The position numbers were made by a program, and so were the translations under genes. 10,757 nt of DNA. Origin: Eubacterium sp. GTDB taxonomy: Bacteria; Bacillota; Clostridia; Lachnospirales; Lachnospiraceae. The notes under the pieces are model-generated. The model worked only from the letters and a program-made list of their open reading frames with translations. It had not been told where the DNA came from and made no database searches. The stretch is from NCBI GenBank assembly GCA_021442545.1, contig JABUSX010000205.1, forward strand, positions 1 through 10,757, in the 5' to 3' direction. Of the stretch, positions 1 through 7,467 are shown piece after piece (position 1 is the stretch's first letter; each line of letters begins with the position of its first letter).

Positions 1-3000
1 CAGTGCCTGGAAGCCGTTGCAGATGCCGAGCACAAGACCGTCCCGTTTTGTCAGAAGATCCATGACCGCTTCCTTCAGAGCTTCATTACGGAAAGCCGTT
101 GCAAAGAATTTTGCGGAACCGTCCGGTTCGTCACCGGCCGAGAAACCGCCCGGGAACATGATGATCTGGGACTGTTCGATCTCTTTCCGGAACACTTCAA
201 CGGATTCCCGGATCGCCGCTTCACTCAGGTTGCGGAAGACCTGTGTACGGACTTCCGCTCCGGCTGCCGTGAAGGCACGGGAGCTGTCATATTCACAGTT
301 TGTTCCGGGGAAGACCGGAATGAATACCCGCGGCGTCCCGACCTTTCCTGTGATCACAGATGCCGTCCGGCCTGTATCTTCTTTCCTGAAAATACCGCTG
401 TCTTCCACCGTGCAGGCCGCCGGTTCCCTGTGTGACGTGCTTCTGAACACACTCTCAAGGGTGCCTTCCCACGCTTTCCCGATCTCTTCACCGGGAAGCG
501 TATCTTCGCCTGCTGCGAGTTCATATGTATCGATAACGGTTCCGACCGGAACTGCCGCAAACGGAAGTTCTGCATCCGGAGCCGCTTCCAGGATCAGGTC
601 TCCGGCAGCGGGACGGAAGATCTCTTCTTCTGTCATGTTTTCAGACAGACGGATGCCGAGCCGGTTGCCGAACATCATCCGGGAAAGTGAGGGTGCAAGA
701 CCAAGCCTGTCTGCAGAAGAAGCCGCACAGATCAGGCCGGACTGCATCGCCGCATGTATCTCTTCGTAAATCGCCATGATCTTTTCGTAATCAGGCAGAT
801 CCCAGGCATCCCGCGGCAGTCTGACCAGTACCAGTCTGTCGCCTGCTTTTTTCAGCTCCGGTGTCCGGATATCCCCGATCTTTCCCATTGCCACGGCAAA
901 GGATACGAGTGTCGGCGGCACATCGATCTCATTGAAGGTCCCGGACATGCTGTCCTTTCCGCCGATCGATGCCAGACCGTACCGGCACTGTGCCTCATAT
1001 GCACCGAGAAGAGCAGCCAGAGGCTGGCTCCAGCGAAGCGGATCTTCTGTCATACGACGGAAGTATTCCTGGAAAGTAAAATGTACCTTCCGTGCGTCTC
1101 CGCCTGCAGCCACGATCCTGGACAGCGATTCCGTGATGGCCCAGGACGCGCCATGATACGGACTCCAGGAAGAAATGTAGGGGTCAAAACCGCAGCTCAT
1201 CAGCGAAACCGTTTCCGTTTCCCCGCCGAGAACAGGTACTTTTGCGGCCATGGCCTGCGTTTCCGTCATCTGGAAGCGTCCCCCGTAGGGCATCAGCACG
1301 CTGCCCGCTCCGATGGAAGCGTCAAACATTTCCACAAGTCCCTTCTGAGAGCAGGCGTTCAGATCACTGACCGCCTTCAGCCAGCGATCTTTGAATCCCG
1401 CGGAATCTTCCCGGTATTTCAGAGGATTATCCGCCTCATCCGGAATCTCCACGGCAGCATCCGTCTCCTGACGGGCTCCGTTCGTATCCAGGAAAGCCCG
1501 TGAGATATCCACGATCTTCTTTCCTCTCCAGCGAAGCACCAGCCGCGGATCCTCCGTTACAACGGCCACACGGACTGCTTCCAGATTCTCCTCGTCCGCA
1601 TAGGCCAGGAATTCCGCTTCATCGGAAGGATCGATCAGAACAGCCATCCGTTCCTGAGATTCGGAAATGGAAAGTTCCGTACCGTCAAGCCCTTCGTATT
1701 TTCTCGGAACCTTGTCCAGATCGACCGACAGGCCGTCTGCCAGTTCTCCGATCGCCACGGAAACACCGCCTGCGCCGAAATCGTTGCACTTTTTGATCAG
1801 ACGGCTGACTTTCTCCCGCCGGAACATACGCTGCAGCTTTCTTTCTGTCGGCGCATTTCCTTTCTGCACTTCGGCTCCGCAGGTCTCCAGAGATTCTGTC
1901 GTATGGACCTTGGAAGAACCTGTTGCGCCGCCGATCCCGTCACGGCCGGTCCGGCCGCCGAGCAGGATGATCAGATCTCCGGGAACACCGTTTTCTCTTT
2001 TGACGGCGTTGCGCGGTGCAGCACCCAGGACCGCACCGATCTCCATCCGCTTCGCCGCATAACCCGGATGATAGATCTCTTTGACATATCCGGTGGCAAG
2101 ACCGATCTGATTGCCGTACGAGCTGTAGCCTCTTGCCGCACCGCGTGTAAGCGTTTTCTGCGGCAGCTTCCCTTCCAGAGTCTCGGAAAGCGGAACCGTC
2201 GGGTCGGCTGCTCCTGTCACACGCATGGCCTGGTACACATAGGTACGGCCTGAAAGCGGATCACGGATCGCGCCGCCGAGGCAGGTTGCCGCACCGCCGA
2301 AGGGTTCGATCTCCGTCGGATGGTTATGCGTCTCATTTTTAAAATTGATCAGCCACTCTTCTTCTTTTCCGTTCACATCCACCGGAACGATAATGCTGCA
2401 GGCATTGATCTCGTCCGACTCTTCCTGATCCGTCAGTTTTCCTTCTTTTTTCAGTTTTCTGGCAGCCATCGTAGCCAGATCCATCAGGCAGATATATTTG
2501 TCCTTCCGGTCTCCGTACAGGGCTTTGCGGTCTTCCAGATATTTTTCCAGCGTATTTTTGATCGCCTCTGCGTATACGCCGTCTCCGACCGTTATATTTT
2601 TGAGTTCGGTAGAGAATGTCGTATGCCGGCAGTGATCGGACCAGTAGGTGTCCAGAACACGGATCTCCGTGATCGTCGGATCGCGCCTTTCCTCATCCCG
2701 GAAATGATCCTGTATAAAACGAAAATCCCGGAATGTCATGGCCAGAGATAAACTCTCATAGAGTTTTTTCAGTTCTTCTTCGCAAAGCGCAGTAAATCCC
2801 TCAAATACAAGCACATCTTCCGGTTCCGGGAAAGACATGGCCAGCGTTTCCGGCTTTTCCTCATCGCAGATACGGGAATCCACCGGATTGACGCAGTGCT
2901 TTTTAACGATTTCCATATCGGAATCGGAAAGCGGTCCGGAGATCACATAGGTCGTAGCCGAACGGATCACCGGTTTCTGGGTTTCATCCAGAAACTGAAT

Positions 3001-3309
3001 ACACTGCTCGGCGGAATCTGCTCTCTGATCAAACTGACCGGGCAGGTATTCCACGGAAAATACATGATCATCCTTTTCAAAAGGAAATGTTTCTTCATAA
3101 AGATTGTCGACCGGCGGCTCTGCAAATACACAGCGGCAGGCCTCTTTAAAGACATCCTCTGACACGTTTTCCGCATCATACCGCACAAGAATACGGACAC
3201 CGGCTGCCTGCGGCAGACCAAGATAGTACCTGAGTTCATGGAAAAGATCCTGTGCCGCACCATCAAACCCTTTTTTCTTTTCTACATAGACTCGCCTGAC
3301 CTGGCTCAC
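1..3309 (-). CDS. purL: Phosphoribosylformylglycinamidine synthase, single-chain form (C-terminus beyond window)
   Basis: Makes formylglycinamidine ribonucleotide from FGAR, ATP and glutamine, the fourth step of purine synthesis in the cytoplasm. 1103 residues lie in the window with no in-frame stop. Visible motifs: SDHCRHT at 224-230, ETHNHPT at 326-332 (first synthase half), GGRTGRDGIGGAT at 451-463, NDFGAGG near 510, and GGKDS at 783-787 in the second half. A fused class I glutaminase domain begins near 994 (RVFIPVFPGTNC) and reaches the nucleophile motif GICNG, with Cys1097 only 7 residues from the window edge. The family is usually about 1240-1300 residues, so roughly 140-200 residues, including the expected His and Glu of the glutaminase triad, are outside. 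The start is GTG at 3307-3309: an in-frame TAA lies upstream at 3328-3330 with no ATG between, and a strong Shine-Dalgarno fits. The gene lies 40 nt downstream of a membrane-protein gene on the same strand. Identification is secure. Confidence 0.97.
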   Translation of the reverse strand, partial: MSQVRRVYVEKKKGFDGAAQDLFHELRYYLGLPQAAGVRILVRYDAENVSEDVFKEACRCVFAEPPVDNLYEETFPFEKDDHVFSVEYLPGQFDQRADSAEQCIQFLDETQKPVIRSATTYVISGPLSDSDMEIVKKHCVNPVDSRICDEEKPETLAMSFPEPEDVLVFEGFTALCEEELKKLYESLSLAMTFRDFRFIQDHFRDEERRDPTITEIRVLDTYWSDHCRHTTFSTELKNITVGDGVYAEAIKNTLEKYLEDRKALYGDRKDKYICLMDLATMAARKLKKEGKLTDQEESDEINACSIIVPVDVNGKEEEWLINFKNETHNHPTEIEPFGGAATCLGGAIRDPLSGRTYVYQAMRVTGAADPTVPLSETLEGKLPQKTLTRGAARGYSSYGNQIGLATGYVKEIYHPGYAAKRMEIGAVLGAAPRNAVKRENGVPGDLIILLGGRTGRDGIGGATGSSKVHTTESLETCGAEVQKGNAPTERKLQRMFRREKVSRLIKKCNDFGAGGVSVAIGELADGLSVDLDKVPRKYEGLDGTELSISESQERMAVLIDPSDEAEFLAYADEENLEAVRVAVVTEDPRLVLRWRGKKIVDISRAFLDTNGARQETDAAVEIPDEADNPLKYREDSAGFKDRWLKAVSDLNACSQKGLVEMFDASIGAGSVLMPYGGRFQMTETQAMAAKVPVLGGETETVSLMSCGFDPYISSWSPYHGASWAITESLSRIVAAGGDARKVHFTFQEYFRRMTEDPLRWSQPLAALLGAYEAQCRYGLASIGGKDSMSGTFNEIDVPPTLVSFAVAMGKIGDIRTPELKKAGDRLVLVRLPRDAWDLPDYEKIMAIYEEIHAAMQSGLICAASSADRLGLAPSLSRMMFGNRLGIRLSENMTEEEIFRPAAGDLILEAAPDAELPFAAVPVGTVIDTYELAAGEDTLPGEEIGKAWEGTLESVFRSTSHREPAACTVEDSGIFRKEDTGRTASVITGKVGTPRVFIPVFPGTNCEYDSSRAFTAAGAEVRTQVFRNLSEAAIRESVEVFRKEIEQSQIIMFPGGFSAGDEPDGSAKFFATAFRNEALKEAVMDLLTKRDGLVLGICNGFQAL

Positions 3310-3316
3310 TTTCTGT

Positions 3317-3323
3317 CTCCTTT
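3317..3323 (-). promoter_or_regulatory. Ribosome binding site of purL, fixing a GTG start
   Basis: The minus strand reads AAAGGAG, 7 nt before the GTG codon at 3307-3309. No ATG occurs between that codon and the upstream in-frame stop, so this site decides the unusual GTG start. Confidence 0.85.
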
Positions 3324-3349
3324 CACCTTATAAAAATAAATCTTATTGT

Positions 3350-4117
3350 TCATTGCTGCACAGTCTTGTTTTTATGCCCGGCCAGCGCCTCTTTGATCTG
3401 GCAGGTCCTGTCCTTACAGTTGATGCACTTCAGCGTCTGATTGGACCCTTCCCAGAAACGTTCCGGATGCATGGAATAGAGGATCTCCCAGCGAATCAGT
3501 ACGATCAGGGACGTGAAAAACAGACTCCACGAGAAGAAATCCTTTATAAACAGCATCGGCGTGAACATCATGAAATGTCCCCAGTCATAAATTCTGCAGT
3601 TGACGCAGCATTTGTTCTTCATGATCTTAGACTGGAACGGGCAGAAGAACAGAATACAGATATAATCACTAAGAAAATAAAAACATGTCAGAAGAAGGAG
3701 TTCCTCTTCATGTATGACCCCGGCCAGGTAAAGAAGTGCCCAGAATCCGTTCAGGACCAGCCAGACGAGCATCACCTTCCAGGCCGCCAGATTCTGCTTC
3801 TGAATGAATTTCAGAAGTTCGTACTCCGAATAATTTTTTACCGGTACATAATCCACCTGCTGCGCTTTCCGCAGCGCCATGCTGCGCAGTTTGTTCGGAA
3901 ACAGATGCAGGATCATGGTCACCATGAAAAAGACCCAGAACACATGAAGGATCGTAAAATGATTGAAAAATTCCTTCCCCATGATCAAGGCGACCAGATC
4001 TTTCCGGAACAGGTAAATGTACAATGCCGCCGCGAAAATAAAAAGCCGAAGCGCCAGCTTAAACATGTAATGCTTCAGTTTTCTCGTAAAAACGATTTCT
4101 TTTAACCTTTGTATCAT
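3350..4117 (-). CDS. Uncharacterised multi-pass membrane protein with cysteine clusters
   Basis: 255 residues; I do not recognise a named family. Hydrophobic segments near residues 20-37, 53-73, 112-133, 139-159 and 183-208 suggest about five membrane spans. Cysteines are grouped: Cys159-Pro at the end of the fourth span, Cys170-Cys171 and Cys174 in the following loop (CCVNCRIYDWGH), and Cys231, Cys234 and Cys239 (CINCKDRTC) in the hydrophilic tail. This CxxC spacing resembles zinc or iron-sulphur sites, but metal binding is an inference. The N-terminus is basic, and a long polar loop (about 75-111) lies between spans two and three. The start is ATG at 4115-4117 with AGGA (4127-4130) 9 nt upstream. 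It ends in TGA 40 nt before purL with no terminator-like hairpin in the gap, so the two are probably co-transcribed. I see no convincing minus-strand promoter. The opposite-strand open frame has no ribosome binding site and is highly charged, so I prefer this strand. Confidence 0.85.
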   Translation of the reverse strand: MIQRLKEIVFTRKLKHYMFKLALRLFIFAAALYIYLFRKDLVALIMGKEFFNHFTILHVFWVFFMVTMILHLFPNKLRSMALRKAQQVDYVPVKNYSEYELLKFIQKQNLAAWKVMLVWLVLNGFWALLYLAGVIHEEELLLLTCFYFLSDYICILFFCPFQSKIMKNKCCVNCRIYDWGHFMMFTPMLFIKDFFSWSLFFTSLIVLIRWEILYSMHPERFWEGSNQTLKCINCKDRTCQIKEALAGHKNKTVQQ

Positions 4118-4181
4118 ACCAATTATTCCTGTAAAAAGAGTTTCGGCTGCTTTCTGCCGGGAAAAACCGGGATCTGTTCCC

Positions 4182-4215
4182 TGACATTGTCACTTATTCT
4201 TCTTTGCGGTAAAAT
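4182..4215 (+). promoter_or_regulatory. Sigma-A-type promoter of the GDPD gene, with a palindrome over the -35
   Basis: The -35 box is TTGTCA at 4187-4192 and the -10 box is TAAAAT at 4210-4215, with an optimal 17-nt spacer. Transcription would begin near 4222, giving a leader of about 28 nt. The -35 box overlaps an 11-bp perfect inverted repeat, TGACA-T-TGTCA (4182-4192), which could be an operator. That role is inference. Confidence 0.7.
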
Positions 4216-4236
4216 AGATTCAGATTTCAAACCATC

Positions 4237-4244
4237 AGGAGAGG
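4237..4244 (+). promoter_or_regulatory. Ribosome binding site that fixes the GDPD start
   Basis: AGGAGAGG lies 5 nt before the ATG at 4250. The same frame is open back to an ATG at 4109, but that codon lies upstream of the promoter and has no comparable site, so 4250 is chosen. Confidence 0.85.
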
Positions 4245-4249
4245 TTCTT

Positions 4250-5071
4250 ATGAGTAATCTGATTCTCATTATTGTAATATTATCTGCCGTATTTTTCTAT
4301 TTCTTTGCGATTGCCCCTAAGATGAACCTTGGCCGCCGCAAGACTGTCAGTTCCTTCTCCAGGTGGGATTTCGCACACCGCGGTCTCTGGAATCTCGAAC
4401 AGGGCATTCCCGAAAACTCCATGCCTGCCTTTATCGAGGCTATGCGGCAGCATACCGCCATCGAGCTTGACGTCCGCCTGACAAAGGACCATAAACTTGT
4501 CGTAATCCATGACAGCAGCCTGAATCGTCTCTGCCGTGTGAACGGCGTTGTGGAAAAGCTCACCTATGCTCAGCTTTCCGCCCTGAAGCTCTGCGGCACG
4601 GAATACGGCATTCCCCTTCTGGATGAAGTCCTGCAGACCGTCCGCGGCCGTGTCCCCCTTCTGATTGAGATCAAAACCTACGGATCGGATCTGACCATAT
4701 GTTCCTGCCTGTTTAAAAAGCTCGAGTTCTACAACGGCCGGTATCTGGTTCAGTCCTTTGACCCCTTTGCGCTTCGATGGTTTTCCAGAAATGCACCCCA
4801 TGTCCTGACCGGACAGCTTGCCGGTGTTCCTCCGACAACGGAACGCCGCGGCTTTTTTGCGACCCTTTTGTCCTACATACTCGTGATCAATGTGATCAGC
4901 CGGCCGGACTTCATATCCTATGAGCTGCATCATGCCGATTTCCTGAGCGTTAAGATCAACAAGCATCTTTACCGTACGCCGATCTTCGTCTGGACAGCCC
5001 GCACCATGAACGACTACCGCCAGGCAAAGGCACTTTTCACCTCTGTAATCTTCGAAAAGATCACACCTTAA
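4250..5071 (+). CDS. Membrane-anchored glycerophosphodiester phosphodiesterase (GDPD family)
   Basis: 273 residues. The GDPD family hydrolyses glycerophosphodiesters, from deacylated phospholipids or teichoic-acid-like polymers, to glycerol 3-phosphate and an alcohol. One N-terminal hydrophobic segment (about 3-22) predicts a membrane anchor or uncleaved signal. The TIM-barrel signature is complete: AHRG with His43-Arg44, ENS at 57-59, the metal-ligand pair Glu72 and Asp74 in IELDVRLTKD, catalytic-type His87 in the IHD motif, Glu140-Ile-Lys142, and QSFDP at 168-172. Near 200-216 is a second hydrophobic stretch inside the catalytic domain, also present in the related protein at the right edge. 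The gene has its own promoter and is probably monocistronic. It ends 14 nt from the convergent pcrA stop. The substrate cannot be read from sequence. Family assignment is firm. Confidence 0.93.
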   Translation: MSNLILIIVILSAVFFYFFAIAPKMNLGRRKTVSSFSRWDFAHRGLWNLEQGIPENSMPAFIEAMRQHTAIELDVRLTKDHKLVVIHDSSLNRLCRVNGVVEKLTYAQLSALKLCGTEYGIPLLDEVLQTVRGRVPLLIEIKTYGSDLTICSCLFKKLEFYNGRYLVQSFDPFALRWFSRNAPHVLTGQLAGVPPTTERRGFFATLLSYILVINVISRPDFISYELHHADFLSVKINKHLYRTPIFVWTARTMNDYRQAKALFTSVIFEKITP

Positions 5072-5085
5072 CCGTTTTTTATCCT

Positions 5086-7467
5086 CTACACTTTTTTCAG
5101 TTTTGCAAAGGAAGCAAACATCTTCTTTTTGCCGACACGATCGAATTCGACCGTTACTTCAAAGTCCCTCGGTCCTTCCTGTATGCCGGTCACGGTTCCC
5201 GTTCCGAATTTCACATGCCGGACCTGATCTCCGATCCCGTAATCCAGCCGGTCTGCCTTCACGACCCGGAATTCCTGAAGGGTCGAACCGGCAGATCGTT
5301 TCAGAACACCGGCACCCGTTTTCCGGGCAAAACTGCCCGAAGAAGCACCGTCATGGTATCCGTTCTGCGAATACGTCCTGTCGTCATATCCGGCATAGGA
5401 ACGATCTGTATTCCCGAAAGAACGTCTGTCATACGGGTCCTCTTCCCGGAAACGTTCTCCGCCGTACTGCCCGTACCGGTTTCCGCCATAGCCGTTTTCC
5501 CCGTATTGTCCGTATGGATTTCCCCGGCGTTCGGTCCGGCCTCCTGCATCCAGCATTTCCGGCGGAATCTCCCGGATAAACCGTGAAACCTTCAGAAACT
5601 GCGGCTCACCCCGCAGTGTACGCATCGATGCAGCCGTCAGTGTCAGCTCTCTGCGTGCCCGGGTCATACCGACATAGCAAAGCCGCCTCTCCTCTTCGAT
5701 TTCCGAATCATTGCCGGAGCCCGCAGCCATATAACTCGGGAAGGTATTTTCCTCCATGCCGGCAAGATATACAGAATCAAACTCCAGACCTTTGGCTGCG
5801 TGCATCGTCATCAGCAGAACACTGTCCATATCTTCCGAGACACTGTCGATATCTGCCACCAGTGAGACCTGCTGCAGAAAATCATCCAGAGAAGCGTCTT
5901 CTGTCTGATCGGCATAATCCTGCGCTTTGGAAATAAACTCCTCCAGGTTTTCAATCCTGGCCCGCGCCTCATCCGTCTGTTCCGCCTCCAGTTCCGCCAG
6001 ATACCCTGTTTCCTTCAGAATCTGTTCGATGAGATCCGCAACTGACAGGTAGTCTGCGGAAACCGCCCGGAACCGGCTGATCATGGTCGTGAATTTTCGT
6101 ATCTTCTCCAGTGCACGCCCTGTCCCCGGAATATTTTCCGCATCCGTAAGGGCTTCATAAAAGGACAGTCCTTTTTCGGAGGCATACTCCTGAATATGTG
6201 TAAGCGTTGCTGCGCCGATTCCTCTGCGCGGCACATTGATAATACGCAGAACAGAAAGATCATCCGAACCGTTTGCGATCGTTTTCAGATAGGACAGAAT
6301 ATCCTTGATCTCTTTCCGGGAATAGAAATTGACCCCTCCGACGATCTTATACGGAACATTTGCCGCCACACATTTTTCTTCGAAAAGACGGGACTGCGCA
6401 TTTGTGCGGTAAAGAACCGCAAAGCGGCTGTATTTTCCTCCGTCCGTCTGAACAGCTGCGCGGATCTCACCGACTGCAAACTCTGCTTCTTCGTAGCCGG
6501 AACCGAAGAGCCGGAAACGGACTTTTTTTCCGTGACCCTGATCCGTCCAGAGTTTTTTGGCTTTGCGTTCCGTGTTGTTTGCGATCACGGCATTCGCCGC
6601 ATCCAGGATCTCCGGCGTCGAACGGTAATTCTGTTCGAGCCTGATCACAGCCGTTCCGCGGAATACCTGTTCGAAGGAAAGGATATTCCGGATATTTGCT
6701 CCCCGGAACCTGTAGATCGACTGATCATCGTCACCGACTACGCAGAGATTCCGGTATTTTTCTGCCAGAAGACGAATAAATTCAAACTGTACGCTGTTTG
6801 TATCCTGATACTCATCTACAAGGATGTAACGGAAACGTTCCCTGTATTCATCCAGAACATCCGGTGCCTTGCGGAACAGTTCCACAGTCAGCACCAGAAG
6901 ATCATCAAAATCCAGCGCATTATTGCTTCTGAGTTTTGTCTGATAAGCCTCGTAGAAGTCTGCCTGACGTTCCTCTTCCCGTCCCACCGCAGAAGAACGG
7001 AACTGCTCCGGAGAGATCATCTCATTCTTTGCTGAGGATATACGGCTCAGGATCGTACGTTCCTTGTAGATCTTCGGATCCAGACCTTTTTCACGCAGGA
7101 TCGATTTGATGACCTGACGGCAGTCGTCCGTGTCATAGATCGTAAAGGAACGGTCATAACCGATCCTGTCAATATCTCTGCGAAGGATACGGCAGCAGGT
7201 CGAATGAAAGGTAGCGACCCAGATCATGGAAGCTCTGTCCCCCACGACCGCGTCGATCCTGTCTCTCATCTCACCGGCCGCTTTATTGGTAAACGTTATG
7301 GCAAGAATATTCCAGGGTGCAGCAATATTTTCGCTGATCAGGTGTGCAATTCTGTATGTAAGAACTCTTGTCTTGCCGGAACCGGCTCCGGCAAGAATCA
7401 GGAGCGGCCCCTCTGTATGTTCGACCGCCTTTCGCTGAGGCGGATTCAGTTCCTGTAAAAAATCCAT
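5086..7467 (-). CDS. pcrA: ATP-dependent DNA helicase PcrA/UvrD (superfamily 1A)
   Basis: 793 residues; a 3'-5' DNA helicase that in Gram-positive bacteria acts in repair, removal of recombinases and resolving conflicts with transcription. Motifs in order: Q motif around Asn8-Gln11, Walker A AGAGSGKT at 26-33, TFTNKAAGEM near 58-67, Walker B DEYQ at 218-221, motif III GDDDQSIYRFRGA at 245-257, QNYRST at 279-284, the motif V region MHAAKGLEFD, and motif VI VGMTRAR at 599-605. Residues 642-714 form a low-complexity linker rich in Tyr, Gly, Arg and Asn. Residues 743-793 (YGIGDQVRHVKFGTG, then a beta-rich stretch ending AKLKKV) match the PcrA C-terminal Tudor-like domain that binds RNA polymerase. 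The length is slightly above that of typical PcrA. The ATG directly follows the TAA of the upstream gntR-type gene with no spacer, so translation is likely coupled; the GGAG lies inside the end of that gene. It is the last gene of the ispE > gntR > pcrA cluster. Confidence 0.97.
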   Translation of the reverse strand: MDFLQELNPPQRKAVEHTEGPLLILAGAGSGKTRVLTYRIAHLISENIAAPWNILAITFTNKAAGEMRDRIDAVVGDRASMIWVATFHSTCCRILRRDIDRIGYDRSFTIYDTDDCRQVIKSILREKGLDPKIYKERTILSRISSAKNEMISPEQFRSSAVGREEERQADFYEAYQTKLRSNNALDFDDLLVLTVELFRKAPDVLDEYRERFRYILVDEYQDTNSVQFEFIRLLAEKYRNLCVVGDDDQSIYRFRGANIRNILSFEQVFRGTAVIRLEQNYRSTPEILDAANAVIANNTERKAKKLWTDQGHGKKVRFRLFGSGYEEAEFAVGEIRAAVQTDGGKYSRFAVLYRTNAQSRLFEEKCVAANVPYKIVGGVNFYSRKEIKDILSYLKTIANGSDDLSVLRIINVPRRGIGAATLTHIQEYASEKGLSFYEALTDAENIPGTGRALEKIRKFTTMISRFRAVSADYLSVADLIEQILKETGYLAELEAEQTDEARARIENLEEFISKAQDYADQTEDASLDDFLQQVSLVADIDSVSEDMDSVLLMTMHAAKGLEFDSVYLAGMEENTFPSYMAAGSGNDSEIEEERRLCYVGMTRARRELTLTAASMRTLRGEPQFLKVSRFIREIPPEMLDAGGRTERRGNPYGQYGENGYGGNRYGQYGGERFREEDPYDRRSFGNTDRSYAGYDDRTYSQNGYHDGASSGSFARKTGAGVLKRSAGSTLQEFRVVKADRLDYGIGDQVRHVKFGTGTVTGIQEGPRDFEVTVEFDRVGKKKMFASFAKLKKV
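5329..5544 (-). other. Tyr/Gly-rich low-complexity linker inside PcrA
   Basis: This segment encodes residues 642-714, between the helicase core and the C-terminal domain. It contains two copies of YGQYG (652-656 and 665-669) separated by ENGYGGNR, then spaced tyrosines at 679, 691, 694, 699 and 704, making ten Tyr in 53 residues with many Gly, Arg, Asn and Asp. It is likely disordered. The near-repeat suggests a small internal duplication. Confidence 0.8.

Noticed and set aside
17..2751. Several long plus-strand open frames opposite purL (for example 17-769, 754-1503, 2320-2751)
   Set aside because: They lie antisense to a continuous PurL reading frame with all family motifs, have no ribosome binding sites, and encode Arg/Ser/Pro-rich compositions typical of shadow frames.
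3353..4105. Plus-strand 250-codon frame opposite the membrane protein
   Set aside because: It has no Shine-Dalgarno and a highly charged, domain-free sequence. The minus-strand frame has clear membrane spans, paired cysteines and a ribosome binding site.
4118..4180. Possible minus-strand promoter for the membrane-protein gene
   Set aside because: No pair of -35 and -10 boxes at 16-18 nt spacing could be found. The short CCGG repeat around an A-run is too small to be meaningful.
4109..4249. N-terminal extension of the GDPD gene to the ATG at 4109
   Set aside because: The extension lies over the promoter and lacks a ribosome binding site. The ATG at 4250 has AGGAGAGG at proper spacing and is followed by a plausible membrane anchor.
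4280..4966. Minus-strand 228-codon frame inside the GDPD gene
   Set aside because: Antisense to a complete GDPD catalytic domain, with no ribosome binding site or recognisable motif.
5048..5080. Hairpin ATCTT-CGAA-AAGAT followed by a T run as a terminator of the GDPD gene
   Set aside because: The stem is only 5 bp and AT-rich, and the T run begins 13 nt after it. This is too weak and too far away to annotate as a terminator.
6196..7035. Plus-strand 279-codon frame opposite pcrA
   Set aside because: It overlaps core helicase motifs on the other strand and shows no start signals.
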